Below are positions 36,440-49,717 of a DNA stretch of 64,000 nt, piece by piece. Positions within the stretch are counted from its first letter, which is position 1, and each line of letters starts with the position of its first letter. The notes beneath the pieces are model-generated. The model saw only the letters and a program-made list of their open reading frames with translations. It had not been told where the DNA came from and searched no databases. Position numbers and translations under genes: made by a program. This stretch comes from Zygaena filipendulae (taxonomy: Eukaryota; Arthropoda; Insecta; Lepidoptera; Zygaenidae). Location: contig OU015661.1 in the NCBI GenBank assembly GCA_907165275.2, positions 1,247,501 to 1,311,500 of the forward strand, written 5' to 3'.

Positions 36440-36762
36440 ATAAAAAAATCACAAGCACTATCTATCGTAAAGTAAAAAAGATTTGTTTTCCTATCTAATT
36501 ATTAACATTACTTATTTATTTCGACGGAAGGCGAAAAAATAGGAAACAAATCTCACAACATACGTCTTTACCTCATTGATAAAAATCATAGACTAAAAAA
36601 TTGGCATATTCTTTCAAAATCAAATCTGCGAAGCAACTGACAATTGTAACTGACAGCAATTTTGACGTAAGGGCGCAGACATGGCGCAAATCATGGAATA
36701 CTGAATGAATTCAATGAATAGACGTGAGTCGCGTACGGAGAATCGGTCTACGACGCGGTCGG

Positions 36763-36908
36763 GTCGTAGTCACAAAAAGTTTATAATTGGATGGAAAACA
36801 GTCTTATTTGCAATGTGAGTTGAGAGAAAACAAATGTCGTAGTCACAAAAAGTTTATAATTGGATGGAAAATAGTCTTATTTGCCATGTGAGTTGAGAGA
36901 AAACAAAT
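36763..36908. repeat. 73-bp tandem duplication
   Basis: The segment beginning gtcgtagtcacaaaaagttt is repeated once at a 73-bp interval (36763 and 36836) with only a few changes. Confidence 0.93.
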
Positions 36909-37129
36909 GGCGCCTGAAATTTCAAATATTTTGAGGTTATAAATACAACTCGATCGTTCTGTGGCTCGGTTGCAAATCAAACGAGTGAAATTTTAACCGA
37001 ACAACTGTGCCCAAACCTCAGATTGTTCTGAGGCCCAAACCCACGGAACGCACACCAGCATTCACTTAATCCAATAGAGTTGACAGAGAAAAACTTTCCA
37101 TTTCTATGATAGAAACATCAAGAAAAGCT

Positions 37130-37690
37130 TAATAGTGAAAGATTTACTAAAAAATTATTAACAGTTTCCAAAATATTCAACTTTTAGTTTTGTGAAACGG
37201 AACGTAGCAACGAAACACCAACCACGCATGTTATAATATTACTTTTCTTTTTTTAGGAAAAATTTACCCCTTTCAGCGAAGGCAAAAGTAACTAAGTGCA
37301 TACAGTCAACATATTTTACTTTTTCTCAAGTTTTTTAATTTAAAATGCATTGGTGAGATACATTTCGATTCTTTACTGGAACTTTAGAAAGTAATTCGAT
37401 ACAGTTCAACCTTAATTTCGTATTGGATATTGAAGTTACTTCACCCTGTCAAAACGACAGTGACATCTCTATCACAGATTAATCAGGCGTAAATTTTATC
37501 TAGTGACGTCATTCTGCGTTTTGTCGGTAAGGTAGGTAGGAACTTTGAAAAGGTCTACTTATTAATTTTTTGCATTTCTTTATTTCGTTTTATTGCTTTG
37601 TAGAAGGCCATATATCTTTCAAATAGACTGAAAAACAACTCATGCAAGCACCAAACTAGGCACATACTTAGGCACGTCGGTTGCAGTGTG
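37130..37690 (+). repeat. Rep-D copy upstream of ksr
   Basis: Shares long blocks with 50870-51430, such as tttccaaaatattcaacttt, gacagtgacatctctatcac and gtaggaactttgaaaaggtc, in the same order and orientation. Confidence 0.85.
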
Positions 37691-38161
37691 GCCAGTTACT
37701 ATAATGCATAGAAACAGTCACCAGTGATATTTTAGTGACTGGTTATTCCACTGTTTCCACACATTGTTCATCACTAATAGATCACTATTATGCAAAATGC
37801 AAATACGTGCAAATACCATGCTTACCCAATATTTACCACGATAGACTAATTTGTCAAGCCAAGAAAAGACGTCCATTTTACTCAACTGCCGCCAAAAATC
37901 TCCGAAACATAGAGAAAGAAAAACTCTGAACTCAGCTGTAAATGTCAACTGTCAATCGAAATTTTGATTGTGACAACGCATAGACAAGAATATAGATTTT
38001 CTAATTTCTTTGGATATGGCGGCTGTAATCTGTATCGGCAATACTCACAGCATTTACCTACCACTGCAATGTTTTTGTATATTCATTTTATAAAATGAAT
38101 AAAGTGTTTTTTTAGTATAAGTAGTGACTAGCGATTTGTGTAAAGTGCTGTGATATTTGTA

Positions 38162-38326
38162 ATGGATGCAGAGAACGAGTACGAAATAAAGAAAGCTCGT
38201 GATGCGGTTCTGATGATTCAGACTATTCAGTCAATGATCGACGTTTCAGCTGATAGGCTCGAGGGTTTGAGGACGCAATGCTCGACGAGCGCGGAGCTGA
38301 CGCAACAAGAGATCCGGACCCTGGAG
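38162..38326 (+). CDS. ksr: ksr exon 1: start of CA1 domain
   Basis: Codes for residues 1-55, from [16 protein letters not shown] to [10 protein letters not shown], and includes the segment [16 protein letters not shown] typical of the KSR N-terminal helical domain that binds BRAF. It ends in phase 0 at a GTAGGA donor. If intron 1 were retained, the frame would run 23 more codons to a stop at 38396. Confidence 0.94.
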
Positions 38327-41300
38327 GTAGGAGTGCTGGCGCGCCTGACGGCCTTATACCGCAGTGTGTGTGTGATAGGGAATAAGTTGTGCCCTTGAAA
38401 GTAAGTTGGGTCCCTGACTCTCAAGGTCTGGCCGCTTTAGTTCATTGCCAACCAATACGAGGCTCGTATTGCGCATATCCAACTTATTAGAATGCGTACT
38501 TTCGTCGTATTTTTGAATTCAAAATTCGTTTTGGAGCAACTTTTTACACTGACATATCCATATATTTAAAATACATACTTTATGGAGGATTCAGTGTGAT
38601 AATAATGCTGCAAGCATTGTATAGGAAACCTCAATCCTCTCAAAATTAGTATCCAGTTATAATAAATACTTATTTAGTGTTTTGTTTTAAAACTCCTATT
38701 TGAATTTTGACAAAGTTTTATTTATATCTAATTAATATATGTATTGAAAAGATGAGCCAAAAAAAATCCGAAGTAAAAAAAAAATTAACACAAATTATAA
38801 TAATAACATAATTATTATTATGGAGTTTGAATTCTTTGTACTGCTAATGATTACCACATTTTCCTTTCCTTCCTTAAATAAAATTGTCATTTTTAGTATG
38901 TATAAATTTACTATATCGTCGTTTTGCTAACAAGCCTGCGTTTTTTCGCCTTTACAGGAGGCGAAAAAACTGTTTATTAAAAAAAAAATTCTTAAGCGCT
39001 AAACTAATATTTATTATGTAACAGAAAAATTCCACCGATTTTTTTAAAATAGACAGTTTTATTCATCTTCTGTAAAGCTGGTAAAAATGACTTACGCTCT
39101 GTTGTTAGCTAAGGGACGATATGTAAGTGATTTAACCAAATATAGTAAAACTATAAATCTTATTTGAATGCACTGCACTGTATGGAACATTTAATTAAAC
39201 TGTTCCTTAACTTGAACCAAATCAATCATTGTTTGTCGATTGTCACTAATGCCATATTTGGATCAGTCTATAAATAACATAATTATATATTTATACTTTA
39301 TACACATACCTAACTATTATAATTTTGACTTAGTTTAACCAAAAAAAAATAAGAAACAAGATGTATTAATTTATTTGTTTTTAGATTTACTATATAAATA
39401 ATATTTAAATTGCATTGAGTTTTATTAAATATAAATTACAATGGAATTAAATAAGCTTAAAAATTATATATTTTTTGAATTTTAGTGATTTGTTTTCAAT
39501 TTAAAAACTAACAAAACAAACAACAAATTCTTAATAATCTATTATTTTATTTGGGAAACTACCTATCAATAATAACTATCTAGTAAAATACTAAAAAACT
39601 ATGAAGAATTTACAATTATCCAATACTTATTCTTATATAACAGTTACATAAAATATACAATTTTTACATAAGTCTACCTGGAGGATAAACAGAGAATATA
39701 GACTTCAACTTGCTTACAAACCTTTACATATTTATACCTGATCAATACATGACATCATCCTTCCATCAAGTAGAAAATCTGTCACCATTCACGATGATGC
39801 ATCAAAAGGGGTGTTCCATCAATATCACTCCCCAACCATAAAAAAAGATATCTGAAATATCCTCTTATACTTGCAAACTTCTTTTATCTACCCTTTCCAA
39901 AAATCCATTTAGGGTTTTAACCATTCCTCTCATATTTTCATTCTACATTCTCTTATCATACTAATCATATTTCTGATTGGAATTTACATTATGACAGTAA
40001 CAAGAGTCAAGTAAGTAATGAGAAATGTTAAAATTTTAAAAATAAAAACTGTAGAGAGGTCAATTCTGTACATTGAATATATCCACAGTGATATATTGTG
40101 TCTAAATTGCAAAATTTTGTTCATTGGATAGTTAGTTTGATTGCTAATTTAAAGATTATGAAATTTTAGTACATTTCATTCCCATAAATACTTATGTGAT
40201 TGCACACAACTCATATGAGAGTGTATGTATTTATTGTAATTACGTCTCCTTATCTAGTCTTAGTAACTTTGTTTTATTACATACTTTCAATTTCACAAGT
40301 GATGTTTGGTTTTATTTTCTGTTAATTTACATCACATTTAAAATAGACAAAGGTGATATGGTTACATGGTTTTGATTACCCAATAAAAATTAAAATATGA
40401 TTGTTGTCTGCAGGGCAAGTTGGTGAAGCACTTCTCCCGTCAGCTGGTGATCAAAGCGCGGTTCGGTGATGAGCTGCAGCGGGAGCTGGGCGATGTGCCC
40501 TGCCTGGCGCAGTGGCTGCGCGTGGTGGGCCTCAGCCCCGAGGCGATACAGGCAAGTACACTATCTAGAATTTCTGATTGATTTTTTTGCCATCTAAAGG
40601 TGATCTGAAATTACAAAATATTAAGCAGGTTTATTAGGACATAATATTGTGATATAGTTATGGCTAACCTACAAACAGAGTCTTATTCAAAATCAATAAC
40701 TTTATCGAGTAATTTCAACTTATAATTGGAATGAATGTCACTTCAGAAATCTGTCTTACTGTCATTCAAATTCGTGATGCTTGTAATAAAATATACTTAA
40801 AGTTGAAAATCCATTGCCAAGCACCACACCATACTCACTTAACATCAGGTGAGCTGTGGTCGAGCGCCTAGTCTGTTCACAATAATAAAAAAAAAATAGC
40901 TTCTATTTCAATAGTATAACTTCCACCGCGATTGGGGCATCGAACCAGTTACCTCTTGATGGCGGCGCGGTACGGTGACTGCCCGTTCGGTTGCAGGCGG
41001 TGTGCGCGCGCGTGCCGTCGCTGGAGGCGCTGCGCGAGCGCACGGAGCACGAGCTGCGCGCGCTGCTGGTGGGCACGCGCGACGAGGAGCAGCGCCGCCT
41101 CAGCGGGGCCATGCACCGCCTGAGGACCTACACCGGTAAGGCAGCCCCGCTGCGGGTAGACACGCTACGCTCCAACCGCTCACAGAACTGTTTAAGTGGC
41201 TAGTTGTATTTTTGGATAAAAAGTTTAAAGTACTTGTAATTTGTGATGTCGAAGCACAACTTCATTAGTGATATGGGGCAAACTGAGATGTTTTTGGAAT

Positions 41301-44300
41301 GTGGGATAAAACTTTAGGACGAATGAAGAATAAATCAATTTTAAATCTCGCCACGTGTTCATAGACGAAACATTGTGTGCTACCATAGATCACAGAACGA
41401 TACAATTGGCATCGATTTAGTTTAGCATGAAACAAATTAAAAATATCAGTGACTAGTTTTTGCTCACCAAATTAATAAATATAATAAAAAAAAATAAGTA
41501 CCTATCTACTGAGGCTGTTAAATGTGAGTGACATTTGGGATGCCAGCAAAGAAACTTTTGTTTGATACATTTCCTCTCCAATTAGGATAATAATTAATGA
41601 ATGACCTATTTCCTATGCGGCACAGATGCGCTGGTCCGCGGCGAGGGCGGCGCCGAGATGCAGCTGTACTGGGACTCGTGGGAGCGGCACGCGCGCGGCT
41701 CGCCCCGCCCGAGGGCGCGCGTCCCCGCCCCCGCCCCCGCCGCCGCCTCCGCGCCCACCGGCGCGCCCACCACTGCGCCCACCGCAGCGCCCACCGCCGC
41801 GCCCTCGTCCGCGCCGGACTCGCTCTACGGCACGCCGCTCGGCAAGAAAGGTGCGCTTGCGCAATAATAATAATGCATTTAGTCCAAAGAACCAGGTAAC
41901 CCATCCTTACTAATATCATAAAAGCGAAAGTTTGTATGTATGGATGTACTCTTTCATGCAAAAACTACTAAATGGATTTTAATGAAACTTAACAAAAATA
42001 TAGCTTATACATCAGACTAACACATATTATTTTTACTTTTATCCCGAAATCGCCGCAGGAACTCTGAAATTAATGTGGGTGAAATTGAATACTACACGTC
42101 TGAGGTACAGAAAAAGACATAGGGTACTTTTTGTCCCGGAATTCCCACGGGATCTCCGAAATTAACGTGGGTGAAAAAGCTAGTATATTGTAAAACCCGG
42201 TAAAACTTAGCTATTCGTTTTACGAAATGAACAAAAGTAAGTGCCAACCATGGACCAACATTTAATTGGTCCATGGTGCCAACCCACACGATGCGTCACG
42301 GCGCCACGCCGCAAGCCATTTCGCCGCACTGGCGACCACACGGGCAGCGCGGCGCCGCAGCGGCGACAAAAAGAGTAGGCATGCCCATCGCTACGTGACA
42401 GAACAGGACAAATAACAGTGAGCCACTTACTCCCCTCCCCACCTCGTCTCCACTCCTATGCGAAAGCGGCGCGGCGCCGGGTGGCCACAACGTATTTTTG
42501 TATGTAATATACCGCCTACCTGAGCCGCGCCGCACCGTATGGGTTGGCTCTAAAGCAGAGCAAGGAACCAGAAACCACACAATATAAAGATCTACTTGAT
42601 CTCATACTTAGCTATAAACTTGTGTTTTGAAAACCAAGCAATCATATTATACTACATATTTTTACATAAATATTATACTATAGATATAATTACGGTATAA
42701 ACACACCCAGACTGGTAGTGGAACCCTGTAATCACACGAAATCCACCCCCGCTGGTAATTAATGTAACTCGGAACCTCTCGACTTGGTTTGTTGGTTTGT
42801 CATGGTTTCTTTTCATTATGACCATCACGGCCGGCAGGCGGGCGCTCCCCCATGGGCACGGCGCGGCGCGCGACCACCGCGCTGGCGGCGCCCGGCGAGG
42901 GGCCGCCCGGGGCGCTCACCAAGTCGCGCTCGCACGAGTCGCAGCTCTCCGTCAGGCCGGACGCCTCGGACCACAGGTGAGGAGAAGAAACAAGTGAATG
43001 GGGATGTTGACTACTTTTGAAAATCTAAATTCTAATTAGTGCGTCAGTTAGAAAATAAAAAAACAATAGACACGTATTTTTTGCTTTTTCAAATAAATTA
43101 AAATATACAGAGATAAACCACATTAAAGTTTAGGGTGAGGGGGTCGTGACGTCACTAACCGGTAAAACCGCCATACAAACTGTCAGAATAGTGACGTCAC
43201 GCGAAATTTCAACTCAATATATCGCCGTTATTTTTTGATTACGTAAAAAAAGAAAAAATACGTGTCCAATATTTTTTATTAATCTACAAGACGGACTAAA
43301 AAAAAATTAGTCAACATGCCCATCATAAATGCATGGTGGCGCTCTCTAGTGCCCGGTTGGCTAGCTACCACCTTCAAGTTGCAAATCTGTCGCCAAGCAC
43401 CTAACGGTGTGTTCTGGCAGCCCCACTTGAAAGCCAGTTCCCATCCCCATTCCGGGTCGGCAACGCACCTGCATGCCTTCTGGTGTTGCAGATGTCCATG
43501 GACGGCGGTAGTCACTTGCCATCAGGTGTACCACTTGCCCGTTTGCCCCGTATGACATAAAAAAAAAATGCATGGACATTAAGACGGTGTGTGCGCTCCT
43601 CTCGCAGCGACAACAGCCAGTCGTCGACGGCGGGCGCGGCGGAGGGCTCCCCGCCGGCGTCGCCGCGCGAGCCGGAGCCGGCCGCCACGCCGCCGCCCCG
43701 CGCCAACCACCACCCGCCCCACCACCCGCCCCACCACCAGCCACACCACCAGCCACACCATCACAGCCAGCACAACAACACCGTGAGTACCGTGGCCATG
43801 ATGACGGGGTTAAAAAATTCAAAATTCTATTGCGATATAAATAAGCAATAGTGTGTTAACCCACACTGGAGAAATGAGTAAATTCCTACTAATATTATAA
43901 TTAATACGAGAGTGAGTTTGTTTGTTAATGTGCAAATGGCTCCACGATCACCTTGAAATTTTGCGTACACGTTGTCAGGGGTACAGAGAAGGACATAGGC
44001 TACTTTTTATTCCGGAATTCCCACGGGAACTCCGAAATTAACGCGATTACGAAATTATAAAAAAAATATAGGGTAGTAAGTACTTTTATGACGGAATACC
44101 CGCAGTATTTCCGAAATTTACGTGGGTGAAACCGAGGGGAACAGCTAGTATTCAGACAAACAGTGGCGTTCCTTCCATACAAGCCCAAAAGCCCGGCCTG
44201 CCTAGCTGAAGCGCTTGCTTGTGACTAATCAAATATTTAAATAAGTATTTATACTTATACAATTTATTTATACTTATTAAAATATTAATATTCTGTGGCA

Positions 44301-47300
44301 AGTGTTTTGGTTTGGCAAAACAGGCTTTTGGGCTTATATGCAAGGAACGCCACTGCAGACAAAACACTATAAAGTTTAGGCGGGGGGGGGGGGGCTGTGA
44401 CGTCATAACTAAGTATAAAGTGTACCTAGGCGGGACCATTACGCGGATATGTAAGTGTATCGCTGATTTTGTTATTACATAGGAGAAGGAAAAAAAGGAA
44501 AAATACGTGTCCAACAGGGGGAACATTCTAAGTTAAGGGTTAGTTCATTAAAATAGAAATAATAATATTATAAAATAATTTAGAAGTATTTTAGAAATCA
44601 AAGCAATGCCTGCAAATTGCAATACAATCGATTCGTTATTACTAACGTCCGGTCCGCGCGCCGTCTCCAGTGGTCGGGTGCGGGCGCGGGCCCGGTGGGC
44701 GCGGTGGGCGCGGTGGGCGCGGTGGGCGCGGGCGGCGCGCCCCGCTCGCCGCGCACGCCGGTGGGCCGCTGCATGGCGCACGACATCGCGCACCGCTTCA
44801 CCAAGACGCTGGCGCTGATCGCGACGTGCGACTTCTGCGACAAGCAGATGCTCTTCGGCTCCGGCCTCAAGTGCAAGGAGTGCAAGTTCAAGTGCCACCG
44901 GTGAGTGCAGAGTGACGTTACGGTGTATTTCATTACCAGCTGTCCCCCGCCGTTTCACCCGCGGTAATTGCGGAGTACCCGCGGAAATTACGGGATAAAA
45001 AGTACCCTATGTCACTTAAGATCACCGTAGCTTCCTATAAGTGAAAGAATTTTCAAAATCGGTTCAGTAGATCCAGATTCCAGAGATTACCCCCTACAAC
45101 CTCACTTACTTTACCTCTTTATAATATTGGTACTCATAGATAAGCTGCATTGGCCCCGTCAATTTCGGGATTCCCTCTGGAACTCCCAGATTAAAAGGTA
45201 GCCTGTATCGTAATTCAGTTTATAAACAATCTCCATTCAGAATTTTGTCCAAATCCAACCAGCCGTTTCAACGTGAAGGAGTGACAAACATACTAACAAA
45301 CTTCCCGTTTACACACTCTATATTGATACCTGATCAAATTTAAATTTTCAAATAAGCGAGATATAGATAATAAAAACAAAGTATGTTATCGCTGAGAGCT
45401 ATTTTTCTAGACAACCTATGATGGAGTCAAGTAAATTCATAGTTGCTCAAATCAATTGTGCTGATTTAAAAGTCCCATAGGTCGATGGTGAAAATTATAT
45501 ATTTTTTTTATTTATTTATTTATTGGTTTGCCAACAGATTTACATTAAAAAATATTCTATATAAGCCTAGTGAGTACATTACATGCCACAATGCAAATCC
45601 AAATTATAGGCAAACATCTGAAATATAAAAAATATCTGATTGATACGTTATTAATTATTATTATGTATTTGAATTTTCTGAATTGGATTGTTGGATTGGG
45701 AGTAACTAACATAATTATTACATTAATTCTACATCGTTGCAGTGACTGCGAGAACAAAGTGCCACCGTCGTGCGGCTTGCCGCCGGAGTTCGTCGTCGCC
45801 TTCAAAGAGAAATGGCCGAACGGTAAGCGGCGAAGCAGAGCATAATGACATGACCCTTGTACATGATTACTTTTATACTTTCTTTCCTTTTTATGTTGTC
45901 CTTGTGTGCATTAATGGTTAAATAAATAAATAAATAACTTTATCGTTTACATTGAAATTGAAAAACTTGGACACAACACACGTATACAACAACTGCAACT
46001 ATAAGTATAGAGGTTCGTTTCCCAATATGTAATACATGTTATACTTAATAGAAAACTGAGCTGGTCTCAAGATGGAACTTACAGAATGGGCCTTTATATG
46101 GCAATTTCTGTATCTAAATTTTGTTATAAAATAAATAAATATAAAATTTACAGAAATATTTACCATAATATTTAACATCCATCCGTCGTTTTTTTTTTAA
46201 TATCTTAGATGATATTATTTTTTCCTGTGGCCGGATGGTACAAGAATGATGTAGTAAGGCCCCGGTTTACGATTAACGGTTGAACAATGAACATGTATTC
46301 GCAGCTGGCGGCTACTACTGCGGCTCGCCGGTGGGCGCGCGCGTGGGCGGCATGGGCGGCGTGGGCGCGGGGCTGCTGGCCTCGCTCACGCACCGCCCGC
46401 GGCGCCGCCCGCACCCGCCCGCGCCGCACTCCGCGCACCACACGCACACCGTGAGTACCAAATTTGCAGCGGTACATACATTGATAGTAAAGCCTATGTC
46501 CTTCCCCACTGTTTAAGCTATTTTTGTAAAGAATATCATGAATATCGCTTCACCGGTTCAGCCGTGCGAATGTGCTGGAGAAAGTTATTTTCGCATTGGT
46601 AAATTATTGGTAACGATTTCATGTTACAATTTTAAATACGGACGGAATTTTAAAGGATTAAATAGAATTTTGATTTTTGTAACCTGGCAACATGCTTATT
46701 ATAAAATGGAATAGAATAGAGTAAATTTTATTTGATACCAGAAAAAAGAAATACAGAGGTGTATAATTACTATACTCTTTGGGGTTAACTTAAACTAAAT
46801 ATGGAGAATTAACAAAGGTGCCAGTTGTGTTTGTATTTGTGACGTGTAATATTGTCCGGGGGGCGCGTAATATTGTCCGCGTGAGGTGTAATATTGTCCG
46901 CGTGACGTGTAATGTTGTCCGCGTGACGTGTAATGTGCGCGCGACGTGCAGTATTATCCGCGTGACGTGTAGTATTATCCGAGTGACGTGTAATATTGTC
47001 CGCGTGACGTGTAGTATTGTCCGCGGACGTTTAATGTTGTGCGCGCGACGTGTAGTATTGTCCGCGTGACGTGTAGTATCGTCTGCGTGACGTGTAATAT
47101 TGTCCGCGTGACGTGTAGTATTGTCCGCGTGACGTGTAGTATTGTCCGCGGACGTTTAATGTTGTGCGCGAGACGTGTAGTATTGTCCGCGTGACGTGTA
47201 GTATCGTCTGCGTGACGTGTAATATTGTCCGCGCGACGTGTAGTATTGTCCGCGTGACGTGTAATATTGTGCGCGTGACGTGTGACGTGCGCCGTTGCAG

Positions 47301-49673
47301 GGCGGGCCCGACTCGTCGTCCAACACGTCGTCGTGCAACAGCTCGACGCCGTCGTCGCCGGCGCCCGCCGCGCCCGCCGACCCCGCCACGCCGCACCACC
47401 ACCACCACCACCTGCCGCACACTAACAAGCTGCAATTCCATTTCCCCGGTGAGTCCGGCGTTTTCTCTTTTTAGACTATGGATATTCCCAAATAGTAGTG
47501 CTCTTTGACAGTATAGAGTTGTGATAAATGTGTTTTCACCTCGTCAGCTCAAAAAGTGCGCCTTTGCCAATTTTTTTAATTCTGGCCTTTATTGTGACTA
47601 GCCCAAAAATTTTGTCCGGGGTGTCAAGTTGTGGTTCTAAAACAATTTTGAAGTTAAAGAAAATTATTGTTAGTTTTTAATTTACTATAAAATATTTACT
47701 GCAAAATAGACAAAAAACTTTTTAGAAAATATACCCAAAATACTTAAATACTTAGCTATATAATGTTAAGATCCATAGCTGTTCTTTCTTTTTTCTTTTT
47801 TATGGATATTCGCATATATTGCATTTAACCAGTTTCAACTAAAATTAATTAGATCAATGTATTTTTTATTAAAATGCTTCATTGTACGATTTGAAATTAC
47901 AAGCCACGGTACTATAGCTTGCAAGAACTTTCTCGGAGCTCTTGGAGGAAACCGAAGAAATCAGCTCGAAATGTCATATTATATCTTGAGCACATAAAAA
48001 ACCGTCACTGTGAAAATTATTGTCCAATACAGCACCTTATAATATAACAAATTTTGTGGGTTAATAACAAAATCAAAACAAAATTAAGTTATGGATAAAC
48101 AACGCGTTATTGAGTTATAGAAACGTTTTTTAAATTATGTCTACCTTATTACATTGTTTAAATACCAACGAGAAGTTGAACAAAAGAAAAATGTTGACAC
48201 AAAATGGCGCTATAATAATTTTAAAAAGCGATTTACTCAAAATTTCTTCAGTGTGGGTAAACAGTTAAACACACTGTTGCTTATCTGCATGTTATGTTCA
48301 ATAATAAGAATCGTATTATGATGTGTATTGTGTTTGCGTGCAGAGGTGAAGCCGGCGGGCGCGAGTGCGGTGTCGGAGGCGAGCCCCCCGCACGCGGCGC
48401 AGTCCCCGGCGCGCGCGCCCGACCCGCGAGATGACCTCGTCTCCAGCGTTAAGAGCGGTATGACCATGGACCTTGCGATAGTTAGCCCGCTTACCGCCGC
48501 ACTCAGAGTCGACTTTAATGGTTACTTAGTTAAGTATAGATTTTTAAAACAAAACTGCCGCAATCAGACAAGTTTAATAAATTAATGTTAATTGGCATTT
48601 AACTAATCAAGTTACATCTCATTAAATGCCAACTAACATTAATTTACTGAACGTCTCTGATTACGGCAGTTTTGTTTTAAAAATCTATACTTAACTAAGT
48701 AATCATTAAAGTCGACTCTGAGTGCGGCCGTTAGCCAGTTATCGGTATAGGGAACTTAGGAATGTATCGTTATGAGTTATATCACGCGGTCAAGTGAAAA
48801 CGTCCAATTAAAAGTTCATTTTTTCGTGACCACGTGACACGACAATACATGCGCATCGTGTGTACCATAGGTGCGAACAAACACCACTTTAGGTGGATTG
48901 AGGGTATGTGATATGTTCCGTTATAACTGAGAGCACCCTAAGGTATGGCGTCAATTTAGTATACTGCCAAACCGTTCCTTTAGTTGGCGATAACATAAAA
49001 AGAAACGAATTTTCATGTCATGTCAAATAAACTTTATTTTTATTATTATTTTGCTGTCGACCACCCATTGACGACCGACCGACGCGGTTGACCAATTATT
49101 GGTCCGAAGTTGATCACGTGATCAAACCACTTTAAGCACCTTACCTTGAAAACGTCAGTGCTCACAGTACAAAAATGGCCTAAATATCCTACTCTAGGAT
49201 ATTGCGGCAGTATACTGTCAGTTATAAAGGAACGAATTTCTCCTCAGTAAGAGCACTGGGCCCTTATTCACTATGAACATAACACGTCGCGTTAAGATAA
49301 CGCGCCATCAAAATTGTTTTTGCCTCGTGTTCAAAGAAATTTCACTTAAAAAAAAAAATACATTTACAACATGTCTCATAGCATAAAGTATAATAATTAT
49401 TAATATTTTGGCACCTGAAGCGTTTGGGATTGTGTTTTTGGGACGCGCGTTATGGGCAAGGAATGTTGTTGGTCATAGTGCATAAGGGCCCTGGATAGTG
49501 CTCGCAGTGTGTTACGGAACATATACTAAATCGGGGGCGATGATAGTGTCGAGCTGTCCCGTACAAATGCTCTGAGATGGCGATTAACACCGCCCCTCGG
49601 TACTAGTGGGCTGGATGTGACGTTGCAGACGGGTCGCGGTGCGTGTCGCTGAGCGGGTCGGGCTCCACGGACA

Positions 49674-49717
<44 letters not shown>

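Larger units (their letters stand above)
36440..38161. promoter_or_regulatory. Divergent promoter region between the Ig/FN3 gene and ksr
   Basis: 1.7 kb between the two start codons. It contains a 73-bp tandem duplication (36763-36908) and a long Rep-D copy (37130-37690) that ends about 470 bases before the ksr start. The 70 bases before the ksr ATG are AT-rich, without a clear TATA box at a convincing distance. The promoter role is inferred from position only. Confidence 0.5.

Noticed and set aside
37735..37929. 64-codon frame upstream of ksr, as an upstream exon or gene
   Set aside because: No recognisable domain, and it is not joined in frame to the ksr start. It lies at the end of the Rep-D copy.
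41518..41961. 147-codon antisense frame opposite ksr exon 4
   Set aside because: A shadow of GC-rich exon 4, Arg/Ala/Gly-rich with no domain. The plus frame splices in phase.
43361..43822. 153-codon antisense frame opposite ksr exon 6
   Set aside because: A shadow of a GC-rich exon joined to the Rep-F element. No independent evidence.
47031..47441. Long frames on both strands through the intron 9 minisatellite (about 90-136 codons)
   Set aside because: The unit is 21 bp, a multiple of three, so the frames stay open automatically. The peptide is a simple repeat.
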